Shown: piece after piece, positions 44,040 to 54,600 of the stretch
Position numbering within the stretch: position 1 is the first letter of the stretch
Layout of the letters: each line of letters starts with the position of its first letter
Assembly (NCBI RefSeq): GCF_022376445.1
Contig: NW_025955178.1
Coordinates: forward strand, 1 to 63,780
Source of the DNA: Fomitopsis serialis
Taxonomy: Eukaryota > Basidiomycota > Agaricomycetes > Polyporales > Fomitopsidaceae
Direction: 5' to 3'
DNA: 63,780 nt
Position numbers and translations under genes: made by a program
The notes under the pieces: model-generated
The model's input: the letters and a program-made list of their open reading frames with translations, nothing else
The model's database searches: none
What the model was told of the DNA's origin: nothing

Positions 44040-45540
44040 CCGAGGCGAGGTCTTTCACATTGGCTGGTGTCGAATGCACTTGTGCTTGGTCGAGCCGTTT
44101 CGCGTGCTGTGATGTAACTTATGACTTTTAGCATCGCTACGCGCAAGGATCCCTGGTACATACTTTCTCTTCGCGTCCCAAACGATAAGCCTTGGAGGTG
44201 GCCGTGAAAGGGTGGCGCACCCTGAGATCTTTCTCCGATTTCGTCCGCCGGTAGAGTCCGTCTTCAGTGCATCCCAGTGCCCGCATCAACTCGTAGGCAC
44301 TATGCCATAAACCAATTACGATGGCTGCGAGCGAGCGAGGGATGGGCTCACCACGCATGAGTCAAACCGGTCTCCAAGTGGGTCGTGTTCGTGAAAAAGC
44401 GACGTACGACGGAGGACGTTCGCTGCAGTCTCCGGACGCGTCCACGAAAACAGACAGACACGCTTGTTCCTCGTATCGCAACGGAACACCCTCTCTTCCC
44501 TTTTATGCGAGCGACGCCCAGGGAAGGACATTCGTCAGTACAGATCGACGTCATGAGAGTAAGTATCACGCACTGCGCCCGGGAATGATCTATTCCTTCC
44601 ACTCTCCTATGCTCGTCTGCCGCCTCTCTGCGCCGTCCTACCACTCCTTGCGCCCGATTGCGCCTTCCGACGTCCGCGCAGGCATGGCCGACGCACGTAT
44701 GATGCGGTCTTTGAAGACGGACCAGTCGATGTCCTTCGATCTTAGCCTTGCTGGACGAGGATGCGGATGGGACAGGAGAGGCGCGAGTGGCGGTTGATGG
44801 TGTGTGCCGAGTCGAGAGGGGACAGGAGTACGGCACACGTAGTGCACCGGCTTTACTGGGAGGAATTCTGAGTGTCGAGGAGAGTAGACGAGAATTCAGG
44901 GGACGTACCGCAAGTCGGAAACTTCGCTCGTTGTTGACGGTCGTTCGTCTATGCGCTTCTCGGTCCCACAAAATGGCGGATGTTGTCGTCACCAATTTTT
45001 TATACGAATGCGATGTGTCTTGCGCATACAGACATAGCATTCACGAGCTCGACATGCCTGACCCTCATTCGCAAGAGTGTGCTTGCTATCGCCATCGTAG
45101 TATCTGTAGACGAGCTGATATCAGTTTGGAGTTATTATGACTGCGAATACCGAGCTTGACATACGCGAAGCGGCTCGTGGCGGAGGAGCATGAGCCGGGG
45201 ACCAAGGCGAGGAAATGGTAGGAGAGTGAAACGCACGAAGTTGCCCAGCGGGAAATTCAAGACAGCGTAGGCCAACTGGGCAAGGATTGATCGCAGAAAG
45301 CCCGAGTAGTGATTGTGGCAAGTAGACGAGGTGGACCGGGTTTGTGTGCGGAGTGCTGAGTGCTGAGCGGTTGCACGCGGGGAGGCATACGCACCCGCTC
45401 GGTGTAAGCACGACCCTGTGGCCGTGTACCGGAAGTTAGGTCCTAACCCACATGTGCAGCAGGGCGGCAACGTCAGTACTTCAGTACTGAGGACCTGACG
45501 TTACGGTCGAGTCGCAGTGTCACTCAAAAGGCAACTCACG
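44040..45540 (-). repeat. Diverged repeat R2, copy 2
   Basis: Inverted counterpart of 29230-30560, and direct counterpart of 42640-43010 over its first 300 bp. Similarity is patchy between about 44780 and 45130, where the copies have different inserts. No conserved coding frame. Confidence 0.7.
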
Positions 45541-45609
45541 TCATTAATTGCGTGTGCTCCCCTCCTCGCCCGACCGACCTCGATCTTCTGTGTTTTGTGG
45601 TCAATTCGA

Positions 45610-45830
45610 TGGCATATAGTGTCATGCGATGACATCGGCCGTATCCTGACGTGGCCTGTTAGTGTTCTGCGGAGGAGCGAATCGAGCGATGAGTACTTGA
45701 GTGGTCGGGAACAACCTGGGAACAACCGCGGACGACCAGTGAAGATGCAATCTCTGGCGCTTCGCGGACGCTAAATTTAAGTAGTTTCGCAGCTCGGCCC
45801 GGGCGCTATGTCAGAGTTCCTGACCATCTC
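45610..45830 (+). repeat. Diverged repeat R1, copy 3 (partial)
   Basis: GTCATGCGATGACATCGGCC, GACGTGGC and GGCGCTTCGCGGACGCTAAATTTA parallel 39260-39405 and 25796-25830. Only the left end of R1 is present. Confidence 0.55.
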
Positions 45831-47022
45831 CTTGAAGCTTCCCTTCGCAGCTCAAGTGCTTCGACACAAGGCCAATTCAAACACGGCTTGAATACGTACT
45901 TTCATAGTACGATGAAGCATCCCGAACTGGCGACATGAGGTAAGTTACTAGGCCTACACGTGCCTATAGCATAATAGGAGTCAGACGCAGTGTGCGAGAG
46001 GGTTGTCTGGGACGAGAGAAGCGTGCGGTAACGAGCGTGCTAGGATGAATGAAGTCCGCGAGAATGCAAGGAACTAGGCGATGTTGAACTGAGTCTACCG
46101 TCGCAATCCCCCAGGATCATAACAGGTCCGAAACAAACCCTGGACGCGTCCATACGTTCGTCTCGGATCCATCTTCAGGGTCGAACGAACTGAAATCGAC
46201 CATCCACGAGACAGATTGTAGTGCAAGGCGTCGTAGGAGTTGAGCACAGCTGATGGGAATTGAGATGCTAAGAATCTCTTTCGGGAGCTGTGCGGGTGGT
46301 CGCCCGTATATCACCGCCCATATGAGTTGAGATCGCATAGTTTCCTGATGAACCATGTCTAGATTGTCAGTCTTCGCGGAAGGAGACACTCTGTGGTGCA
46401 AGATGACGTACTATACGAGGCCTCGGAGTTTGGACCTGCTAGGCACCTCGGACGTCGCGTTCTTCGCTTACGAGGGTTTTGTATAACTTAGTGAGACTGA
46501 TGACTGATGTGCAGGAGACGACACCTATACGGAAGATAAAGGAGTCCCTAAACTTAAATTACGGGCGGCAGATCAAGGATGATGAGCACAATTGCAACAC
46601 CCATACACGGGAAACAGGAACGCACCGGACGTGAACCAACGGCAGGCAATGGTCTTGATCTGAGCTGACTACCAGCCGCTACCTATGGTGAAGGACCCAA
46701 TAGCATGGCGGACAGAGAGTAGAAACAAAACAGCGGGCGGGTCGTAGACTCGGACTAAGACTTCGTCCCAACCATGACCAGCCGACGGTCCAACCCAACT
46801 TAGTCCCTCTCCAGACTTAACCCTATTGAGACGAGTACACGGTATCATAAAGCAAAGCTCACCCGTTTGTATGCCGTATGACTTCATGGACGTGCGACAT
46901 CACTACCGCCACGGCGGCGACCTCAGCTGGCCGAGGAGCGTGTGGGTTAGTAGATGCATAGATAACATACTAACTAAGTCGCGACGTACGTTCACCGATC
47001 AGAATCCTCCTCGCGCATGCTC
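45831..47022. other. No gene confidently recognised
   Basis: Two - strand frames read like coding scraps: PAQLPKEILSISIPISCAQL with RLALQSVSWMVDFSSFD (46401-46117) and WDEVLVRVYDPPAVLFLLSV with RHAIGSFTIGSGW (about 46770-46675). Neither is identifiable. The stretch ends at the junction with block B. Confidence 0.35.
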
Positions 47023-47836
47023 GTATTGACGTCGAGCGGACATCCCTCCTCCGCCACGCCGTACTGATCAGTGATACAATACGCCGCAGATTAGCGTTTA
47101 CACCTTCTCGCACCGTAATGTCGTGCAAGAGCAGAGGTAACAAGAGGAGAATGGGAGCAGAAAGAGCAGCCGGGAGAGAGTGGGAATGGAAGGGAAGGAG
47201 TCGAACGGCAGCCTCAGATCCCACTTACAGTAGAGTCCCGGTGATGCCGCGACCTTGGCTGGTAGCGGGATCATTCGCAAGCATCCGCGGGGGGTGGTAT
47301 TGGCGTGCGAGAAGCCGAGTTTGAGGAGCTTGTCGTCCGTGGCACGTACGCAGGAAGCAAGCTCTGCGCTGAGGCGAGAGCCGTGTCGAGACACAGGTTG
47401 CGGTTGGGTTGCGGACAGAAGCAGCTGGCATACGCCGGCGGTGGCGCGAGGAGGACGGGTGGCGGGACGCAGGCGCCAAATCTTGCCCACTTGTACATAT
47501 CTTCTCCAGAGACCGCGCGGCGAGCTGCCTCCTGAACAAGGCTAGACTCGGATGGTCGACGCTCGATCGACGCTGAAAACTGCAGCCTAGGTCGAGGCCC
47601 GAATCTCGCTGATGGTCCCCAATGCTCGTCGAGGGCGCTGCTTCCGGCCCGCAGTCTCCGGCTATCGTCCGAGGCGCGTCTTGGGCGTGTCCCTCGTCCT
47701 CGCTCCCTTGAGACGTTTGTGTCCCCGCCATTGTGATGTCTGCGCACTTAGAACGGATAGATGCCCGTCGGTGGCCTGTAGAGGAGCAATTAATGGCTGG
47801 TCGGGTGCAACCACGGACGTCCGGTAGCGATGCGAT

Positions 47837-48911
47837 CTAGGATGCGTTTCGAGGAGAGACGTCGAAGTCCATGCGGTCCTGCCGACCACGGGCACGACTG
47901 TGGCGAGGCGGAGGGTCCAAGTTCATCGAAATGCGAGACAAATGGTTGCCACGTTGTACGTCGGCCAAGTCGCGCTCCTGCGCCCTCGGAGGTGTTTGCT
48001 CTCTGCGCAAAAGCCCAGACCGCTCCTCGCTTAGGTAGTCCCAACGAGCAGGTTGGGACAACGACCGTGTGCGACGCCGCTCTGGCAACGGACGTGGAGA
48101 TGGCGCTGCGTACGAGTCTGCGTACGCAGCTTGCACTGGCGAGTGGGCTGTCCGACCGTCTCGTCTGCCGCTCAGCTCCGTGCCACCAGCACCACCAGGA
48201 GTCGTAGCAGGACGATAATGTCGATCTTCGTACGAGATCGTGCGCAGCCCGTTTCGATTCCTTGTGACGCATCCGCCGCTCCGGCAAAATAACGCGTCGG
48301 GAAGGTGATACACCTTCCCTTCCGCGCGACACGCCTCGCTCCTTGTCCTTTGCTGGGGACGACTTGCCGCTCACCGGTTGAGTCCAAGTGGACTCGTGCG
48401 TTTTGGTGTTATAATAATATTGTTCACCCCCACCGCTCCTAGCTTGTCGAAGTTCCCAGTCCGAAGGAAGCGCATCGTGGTTGCTGCCGGAGACGGGCAT
48501 CCCGAGGTCATTCGTCCGCGGCTCGCGCTGTATCATGGAGCTAGCCAGAGTGCTCGCCTGAGCAGGAGACGGATGCACAGGTGCCACGGATAAGGCAGGT
48601 TTCGGGGGAAGTGCATGAGTGAGCTTGCCGGCAGACTGAGAACGTCGCAGGTGGGGCAAATCCGGATTGCGAGGTGGCGCCCCCAACTGCTTCGAGCCAT
48701 ACGATTCTCGCTTGCCATGAGACGTCGAATAAGAATTTGGAGGCTGAGCAGCGACCTCCTGCTCCGTAGCTTGGTACGGATAGCAGTCCTGCATGTCGTC
48801 CTCGTCGCCACCAAGCGAGACTGCATCTTCCACGTCTTCTGGGCCGTGCTGGGCAGTCTGTTTGTCGTCCTCGTGTCCCCAGTCGAGCACCTCCGCATCG
48901 TCCTCGATCAT
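47837..48911 (-). pseudogene. WW-domain protein, copy B
   Basis: Same gene as at 21081-22149 but with the first 200-odd codons in one frame: MIEDDAEVLDWGHEDDKQTA, DAVSLGGDEDDMQDCYPYQA, SYSTSHGKRESYGSKQLG, RSQSAGKLTHALPPK, then the WW domain LPSDWELRQARSGGGEQYYY followed by NTKTHESTWTQP. The full YYY stretch is present, so this copy shows the ancestral WW domain. The frame is still lost after RRMRHKESKRAAHDLV. The remaining C-terminus (SYEDRHYRPA...MDFDVSPRNAS) reads in another frame, as in copy A. Either the shared ancestor was already broken, or a short intron is hidden there. Confidence 0.7.
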
Positions 48912-49146
48912 GGTAGAACCTGGAGGGACGTCGGACTGGCGAAATCTTCAGCCACCAGCCCCCGAGCTGATTCGTGAGCTGGGAGTCATTGGGGCTGACG
49001 CAGTACACGTACCTGAACTGTGCGTCCTCCGGCGCCACGAACAGCGCATCTTACGCGGACCAGAACTCGCCCGACATACACGCTAAGCCGCTGGTTTGTA
49101 CCGCCGTGCCGATGTGGCAACTCCTCATCGTGGCCCTTCATGATGA

Positions 49147-49974
49147 TGTCGCCGCGCGCACCTCGAACTTCTTCCGAGCAAGCCGGATGTTCATCCTCAG
49201 CGCCGCAGTCTGCAAGCATCCATGAACGTCGCACTCCATCATGCATTCACCGAGACCCACGCACCTATTGTCGAGTCATGCGCCACGATGAGCACGTACA
49301 TGCTCTTCGTGAGCTCGTCGAGCACCACCGTGAACTCGTCCAGCTCCATCTCGAGTGAGTGGAACTCCTCATGCACGCGCGAGCATGCGTACTTGAGCAA
49401 ACACCTTGATCAGCTCGGACTCCCGCGCGAGGAGTGAGCTCTGCGAGGTTGGCGTGAGCAGGCCGTTCGTTGTGGCGCGCTCGAGGATGGGGAGGAGAGC
49501 ACGGGGGAGCTAACGAGCAGCGCGGAGGGAGGGGAGGAGGTCCCGATGACGAGGAAGGTGGTACGCTCAAAGAGGACCACATCGGTTGCGCTGCAGGCGC
49601 GCGCGAGGGTGGTGTCGTCGTATACGCTCGTCCCGAACACGGTCATAAGCACGTCCCCGCTTGCCTGGTGAAGCTCAAGTGTCTGCCTCTCGAGGGTCTG
49701 CGCACGCGAGCCGCGGGCGAGGTCCAGCTTGTGCACAAGGATGAAGACGGCGGCATCGGGGCTGCACTTCTGGAGCGCGGCGAGGCAGCCACGGTAGTAC
49801 TGGAGGTCCTTGGGCATGTTGCGCCACTCGACCTCAAAGACGTAGATCATGATGCCGACGTGCTGGGAGATGGTGGACGCCTGCAGCGCGAGGTAGGTGT
49901 CCATGAAGGCACCCTGGCCGCTGCAGTCCCAGTGCACGCTGTGGCGCGCTGAACTTAGCGCCGCACAGTTGTAC
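49147..49974 (-). pseudogene. Gtr1/RagA-type small GTPase remnant, copy B
   Basis: Same content as copy A: WDCSGQGAFMDTYL, LVHKLDLARG, VLFERTTFLVIGTSS, EEFHSLEMELDEFTVVLDEL and RMNIRLARKKFE, with the P-loop exon missing. Because the same deletion of the P-loop is present in both blocks, the truncation predates, or was set by, the duplication boundary. The one visible difference is an extra C in the run after GGGACCTCC. Confidence 0.88.
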
Positions 49975-50353
49975 AACCTCGAGTGGTGAGGCAGAGGCGG
50001 CGGAGCGACTACTGGGTGCGCGGGGAGTCCGCGCATCCCAGCCTTCGTCCGGGCAGCTACTTGTGTGGACAGTTCCGGTCGAGGGCGCGTAGGACGAGGA
50101 TAGGGGTGCGTAGCTCGAGGATTCACGTGCAGAGCGCAGATGCGAAGGAGCAGATACAGGTGGCGGATGTGGAGGCGCGCCGAGTGAGGAAGGATGCGCG
50201 GAACACGGGCGTGGAGGAGAGGGCGGTTGAGGGCGAGTGGCTTCGGTACTCACTGGAGTCGTGCCGATTCTCCTCCACACCAGGCAGCGTCTTTGCCCTA
50301 TAATCATAGAGTAACCGACGTGCCGAAACCACCAATGGTATAGGGCCAGCCGA

Positions 50354-50411
50354 CGGCGGCCGACGCTTTATACACAACCCACACCCGTTGATTGGCCGAC
50401 CGTCGGCTACA
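50354..50411. repeat. Small inverted repeat (AGCCGACGG...)
   Basis: AGCCGACGGCGGCC on the left faces GGCCGACCGTCGGCT on the right, enclosing about 30 nt. The AGCCGAC core resembles the TAGCCGACG ends of the hairpin element at 51.8 and 57.0 kb, so it may be a relic of the same family. Confidence 0.5.
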
Positions 50412-50698
50412 AAAGAAACCGAGCGGCTGTACGCAGCTTGTACTAGGGCGCGTCTACGTGCGCGGCGCCAGGCCCTTGCAAGAGGCGGGCATTTCATGCG
50501 CGGATTGCGCGGCGGATTGGCCATGATGAAGACATCTACCCGGGTCGGCCGGGCTTTCTTTCGCAGCGAGCGCATTGCCTAAGTGACAAGTCGACTGGGA
50601 GAAAGCGAGCTGAGTGTCGCAAACACTGAATATATGTAGTGGTGTAGCCAGAACGTGTGTAGTAGTACTACGGGATAGTAATGTGGGCGGCGCCCACC
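50412..50698. other. Downstream flank, no gene
   Basis: The 3' flank of the small gene at 50699-51376. No feature is recognised. Confidence 0.4.
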
Positions 50699-51376
50699 TC
50701 AAATAACATCCCGCCCGTCTTCCTCGAACAGATCCTCCACGTACCGCTCTAAGTCCATCGCCTGCTGCTCCGTCGACGCCCAAACTGCCATGTACCATAC
50801 TAAAGGAGCGCCCTGCGGCGCGCTCGACACCTTCGACGCCGTCACTAACAGGCCGGTGCGCTTCACGTACGCCTCGTAGTGCACCCTGAAAGATTCAGTA
50901 ATGGAACCTAGAATGAAAGAAAAGGCAACGTACCACGGGTGAGGCTTCATGTCCTCGACGATCCACCGTATGCTAGCCAATGCGTCGTGAGGCGCGAGCG
51001 AGCGGGGCATGGCAGGCGCATCCTCGCTGGGCCGGACGTAGGAAGGCGGCGCGAGTGCATCCAACGGGAGAGCCGCCGTCTCGTATGCGGGCGGCGGCGG
51101 GTATTGCGGGGGTGCGCGCCGCGCGGACCGACGGATTGCGGGGTTTCGGCGGAGCTCAGCGCCCGCAGCCGGTGCGACTCCAAGCGCGGAGTGAGCGACG
51201 TCAGTGGCGGGAGTCCCTGGGGTGTCGGCGTGGCCGGCCGCAGGAGCTATCGAAGTGGCGGCGGCCAGAGCAAGCGGGGCGGTATCGTGCGAGACGGGGT
51301 GGAGCGATGGACGGATACGAGCGCCGCGTGGGGCGGGACGAGGGGAGGCGGGGGCTGAGCTCGAGGAGTCGGTCAT
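50699..51376 (-). CDS. Hypothetical protein, 209 aa, one intron, apparently intact
   Basis: Exons are 51376-50934 and 50885-50699; the intron 50933-50886 (48 nt) has donor GTACGT and acceptor TTTCAG. Splicing gives PW-VHYEAYVKRTG without changing frame, a total of 210 codons including the stop. The N-terminal 110 residues are Ala/Pro/Ser-rich and probably disordered (ARRAPPQYPPPPAYETAALP). The C-terminal 85 residues look folded: DALASIRWIVEDMKPHPW, VHYEAYVKRTGLLVTASKV, LVWYMAVWASTEQQAMDLER and YVEDLFEEDGRDVI. No signal peptide or clear membrane segment is visible. I do not recognise the family. It is the only multi-exon gene in the window with no visible frame damage, so it is the best candidate for a living gene. 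Confidence 0.65.
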   Translation of the reverse strand: MTDSSSSAPASPRPAPRGARIRPSLHPVSHDTAPLALAAATSIAPAAGHADTPGTPATDVAHSALGVAPAAGAELRRNPAIRRSARRAPPQYPPPPAYETAALPLDALAPPSYVRPSEDAPAMPRSLAPHDALASIRWIVEDMKPHPWYVAFSFILGSITESFRVHYEAYVKRTGLLVTASKVSSAPQGAPLVWYMAVWASTEQQAMDLERYVEDLFEEDGRDVI

Positions 51377-51831
51377 GGGCGAGATGTTGCGTTGGGGACG
51401 TGGGAGAAGCGGCGGTCGCCCTGCAAGTTTAAGTGGTAGAATGAGGAGGCGCGCAGCCCCAGGGTACTCGCGATCACGTGTTTCCCGATCGACAGGTATG
51501 ATGGATCCACGGGAAAATCAAGGGTTTCAAATTGCGCGCGGTTGCGGCGCATTGCACTGCGCGGCCGCGCGGTGCTCGCGGGGGAGTCGAACCCGCCATT
51601 CTTTGCGCGGGATCGCGCAAACTGGAATGCCATTGGTGGGGCAAACATCGGCCCACAGGCAGTAAAACGCCGGCGGGGCGGCGGATCGCTCGCGGGATGG
51701 CTGGGGCGCCAAATGGGCGCTCCCTCGCTGCGCTGTGGATCGCCCGGCCGCCCGCCGTCACCGCCTGCGGCAACGCGGGCCCTGTCTCGGTTACGTCCCC
51801 ATCGCAATCGGTCACACGCTCTGTTCGCAGC
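51377..51831. other. Upstream region, no gene recognised
   Basis: GC-rich sequence with short inverted motifs (TTGCGCGCGGTTGCGGCGCA, TTTGCGCGGGATCGCGCAAA). A tRNA-like GGTTCGACTCCC occurs on the - strand but lacks the rest of a tRNA. Frames in it are not convincing. Confidence 0.4.
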
Positions 51832-52006
51832 ACGACGAAGCCCGTTCAAAACGGGCAGTGAGAAAGCGCCGGCCACCAACGTGACATTGGCTGCGCCATT
51901 TCGCACTGGCGCAGCCAATGTCGGCTAGCGAATGACATCGCAACTAGCCGACGCCCGCTCCCCGAGGACCATTGGCATAGCCGACGTTGGGCGGTCGATC
52001 AACGTT
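51832..52006. mobile_element. Hairpin element, copy 1 (MITE-like)
   Basis: The first hairpin is GACATTGGCTGCGCCA / TGGCGCAGCCAATGTC (16-bp arms, 8-nt loop, 51883-51922). It overlaps a second one, GTCGGCTAG / CTAGCCGAC (51920-51952). Shared with 57004-57170 are CGGGCAGTGA, AAGCGCCG, GGCGCAGCCAATGTCGGCTA, GCGAAT, CTAGCCGACG and ATAGCCGACGTTGGGCG. No coding capacity. Confidence 0.75.
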
Positions 52007-53160
52007 AACCATCCAAGCTCGTCAGCCAAGATCAGCCAGGGCATAGAAGTCAACTCAATATTATTTTATTGATCACTACTACTGTACAGAACAGCGCTAG
52101 CTAATCATAATGTACCGTAGAAACGTGCGAGCTACCGTCTGCCCAGTGGGTGCGCGCAGCAGGCTCTCTCCCGCTCGTCCTGTTCGTACTCGGTGGCCTG
52201 GCTCCTCCTCGGGCTAGGATGCGGCACACTCATCCTTCACGGGCGTATGCGCGTCGAGCTGGGGTATGCCCGGCTGTTGCTCGGCAGGCCATTGCACGCC
52301 GCGCCGGATGCCTGGTGGACTGTTGCTTGTCGCAGTGCTGTACCGAGCATTATGTACGGCGAACTGGCCCGCGTCGTACCCGTGCGCGTCGGTTCGTGAT
52401 CCGTATCTGTTAGGCGGCCAATTCTTCGATGCCAGTGGGTCCGTGCGCGGTATGGGTTTGCACCAACGGGCTTGTGTCGTCGGCTGGTCGCGCGCCGTCA
52501 GATTTCGCATGCACTCACACTCCGTCTTCGTCGATATCTCGTACTTCGGGCCGTACACCTCGTCCCAGTGCTGCAAGTCGATGTGGCGCGGCGTCCGTGG
52601 GATGAGGAGCAGGAATTCCACGTAGAACACCGAGTCAGAGACCGTGCGGCAAAGGCGGGGGAGGAGCGGCTTGCCGCGGTTCGCCGCAGAGAGTGCACGC
52701 CAAACGAGGTAGGTGACGAGCGAGCGGTTAAGGCAGTTGGTGGAGAGGATACGCCGCGCGAGGTGCTGGAACCGAGCGAACCGGTAGGGCCGTCTTCGTC
52801 GGGCTCGTCTCTGTCCAGTCGTCCTGGTGGACAATCACTTGCCGGGGTTGGCAATGGGGTCGGGATGGACAGCGGTGCACTCACCTGACATGCTGACCCT
52901 GCGGCCGCAACCCACGGATGCGCGGGTGAGCAGGAGATGAGGCAAGCGTGACTTGGTATGTGGTGAATGAGTGAGCGAGCGCGAGAGGGCAGAACTTGGG
53001 GGTGAGAGCGGCGCGCGGGTGGGCAAGCGAATGAGTGAGAGGATGGGCTGGATGCGCGAGCTGGTGGACAAGTAGGCACCACGACTCGGAGCTTTAAGCT
53101 CGTCAATGCGCGTAGCAACAGAAGTCGTTATATAGTAGGTACAGAACAGAGGACTCACAT
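52007..53160 (-). other. Unidentified - strand coding-like region
   Basis: A - strand frame 52834-52214 contains LNRSLVTYLVWRALSAANRG, KPLLPRLCRTVSDSVFYVEF and LLLIPRTPRHIDLQHWDEVY. This reads like a folded segment with a hydrophobic stretch. An overlapping frame in the upstream half (53118-52835) is Ser/Pro-rich. A frame change near 52790 or an intron would be needed to join them. I cannot assign a family. The + strand equivalent of 52930-53060 is rich in GTGAGCGAGC-type repeats. Confidence 0.3.
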
Positions 53161-54600
53161 TTGGTTTTCGTCTCTCTGCTTAGCCCTCGCCCATCGCTCT
53201 TGCTCCTCATTCTTGTGACTTCTCCGTCTGGACTCGTTTTGCGCTTGATCCCGTCGTGTTCGAGCTGTGGAACGGTACGAGTGCCTCAAGCGCGTCGCGA
53301 CAGTGTTCCAATGCACGTGCCGTCCGTTACGGAGTGGCCCATCTGCGTGTACTAGAGGTTGGCGGTTGGCGGCGGGCAAGCGAGAGTGAAGCGGAGGTAA
53401 CAGACACTGAACAGGGAGGGGCTGAAGTGAGGGAAGTCCCGGTCCGGCGAGTGCGTGTGACGTGTCGTGGCTGAGGCGCTTAGCACTTCTCGCGAGTTGC
53501 GCAACCTCCACTTGACCTCCACGTCCCCATCGACTCACCCTCACTGCAACGCTGCGCTCAACGTCAACGATGCGCAGTAGCGTTAAGGCACGACGGAGAA
53601 GCGATGATAACACGGAGTTGGGGGAGGCGGGCCCCGGCAGGGTAGTACAGGTGAGTCGCTCGCCCGCCCTTCTCGCCCACACCAGTCACCTCCCGCATCT
53701 GTCCTTCTTCCCATCGACCCGGCCGTCATCCTCGAAGAAGCCTTCGCCAGGCAGGCAGGCAGGAGAAGACGCCGTCGAGGAGGCAGAAGGCCCGCGAGCG
53801 GCTCCTCGGGCCCATCCCACTCGGTGGACGCATGATGCGTTCAGCTGCGTTCCGCCCGTCTTCTCGCTCGCCCGTCTTCTCGCTCGCCCGCCTTCTCGCC
53901 CACTTGTCTTCTCGCCCGCCCGTCCGCCAGCTCACCCGCTGACCCCCGTTTACCCGTGGACCTGAAAACCTGCGTCCTCCTGCGCGTCCGCTCCTGCGCG
54001 TCTGCCCTCGTCGTCGATATCCTGCCTGCCCGCCCACGCACCGTCCAACCAGCTCGCTCGCCTGCTCGTCTGGCCTCCAGTTCAACTTCTGCGCCGCCGG
54101 CACAAATACCGACGGCGAAGACCTCGCACACTTCTTCGAAGGCCAGCGCCATAACTGGCACTCTCCCCTATCTTTGTCGGCTCGCCCACCACGCCCAACG
54201 GTGAGTTGACACTCACTCGCGCAGTCTTCCACTCACTCGCACGCACGTTCGTCCGCCTACTCACTTTGTCGTTAGCAAGTTAGCCTGCCTGGGTCCACTC
54301 TCATCCTCTCACTATCTCGCCCTCGTTTCTTGCTGATTCGTCCGCTCGCCCGTTCTTGCCTGTACCCCGCGCTCTCTCGCCCACCTACTCGCTCGCCCAC
54401 TCGCCCACCAGCCCGCTGTCTCAGCCGCCGCTCCGCTTGCCCATCGTCTCGTCATTCCGCACTCGCACTCGCCCGTTACCCATCTCTCCCGCTGTACTGT
54501 TCGCCCACGGCCTCTTTTGCCCACAGTCTCTGTCGATCCTCACGTCCGTCGACTAGTATTGCTCATCAACCCTCTCTTCCATCGACCCTCTCGCCCGTGC
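53161..54600. repeat. Low-complexity CTCGCCCGCC-rich region
   Basis: About 1.4 kb with many short degenerate repeats of the type TTCTCGCTCGCCCGC, densest at 53850-53950 and 54340-54530. Long frames exist on both strands but consist of simple Ala/Pro/Arg/Ser sequence and are not credible genes. It borders the Sec31 fragment directly. Confidence 0.6.

Larger units (their letters stand above)
47023..50273 (-). repeat. Block B of the 3.25-kb inverted duplication
   Basis: Reverse complement of 19717-22970 with near identity. Its runs are longer by one unit wherever the two copies differ, which keeps the WW-domain frame open where copy A is shifted. Left neighbour sequence (46.9-47.02 kb) and right neighbour sequence (from 50274, GGCAGCGTCTTTGCC) are unrelated to the flanks of block A. 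Confidence 0.95.

Noticed and set aside
51580..51605. tRNA gene suggested by GGTTCGACTCCC on the - strand
   Set aside because: The T-stem does not pair properly, no A box occurs at the right distance, and no matching 5' acceptor strand was found.
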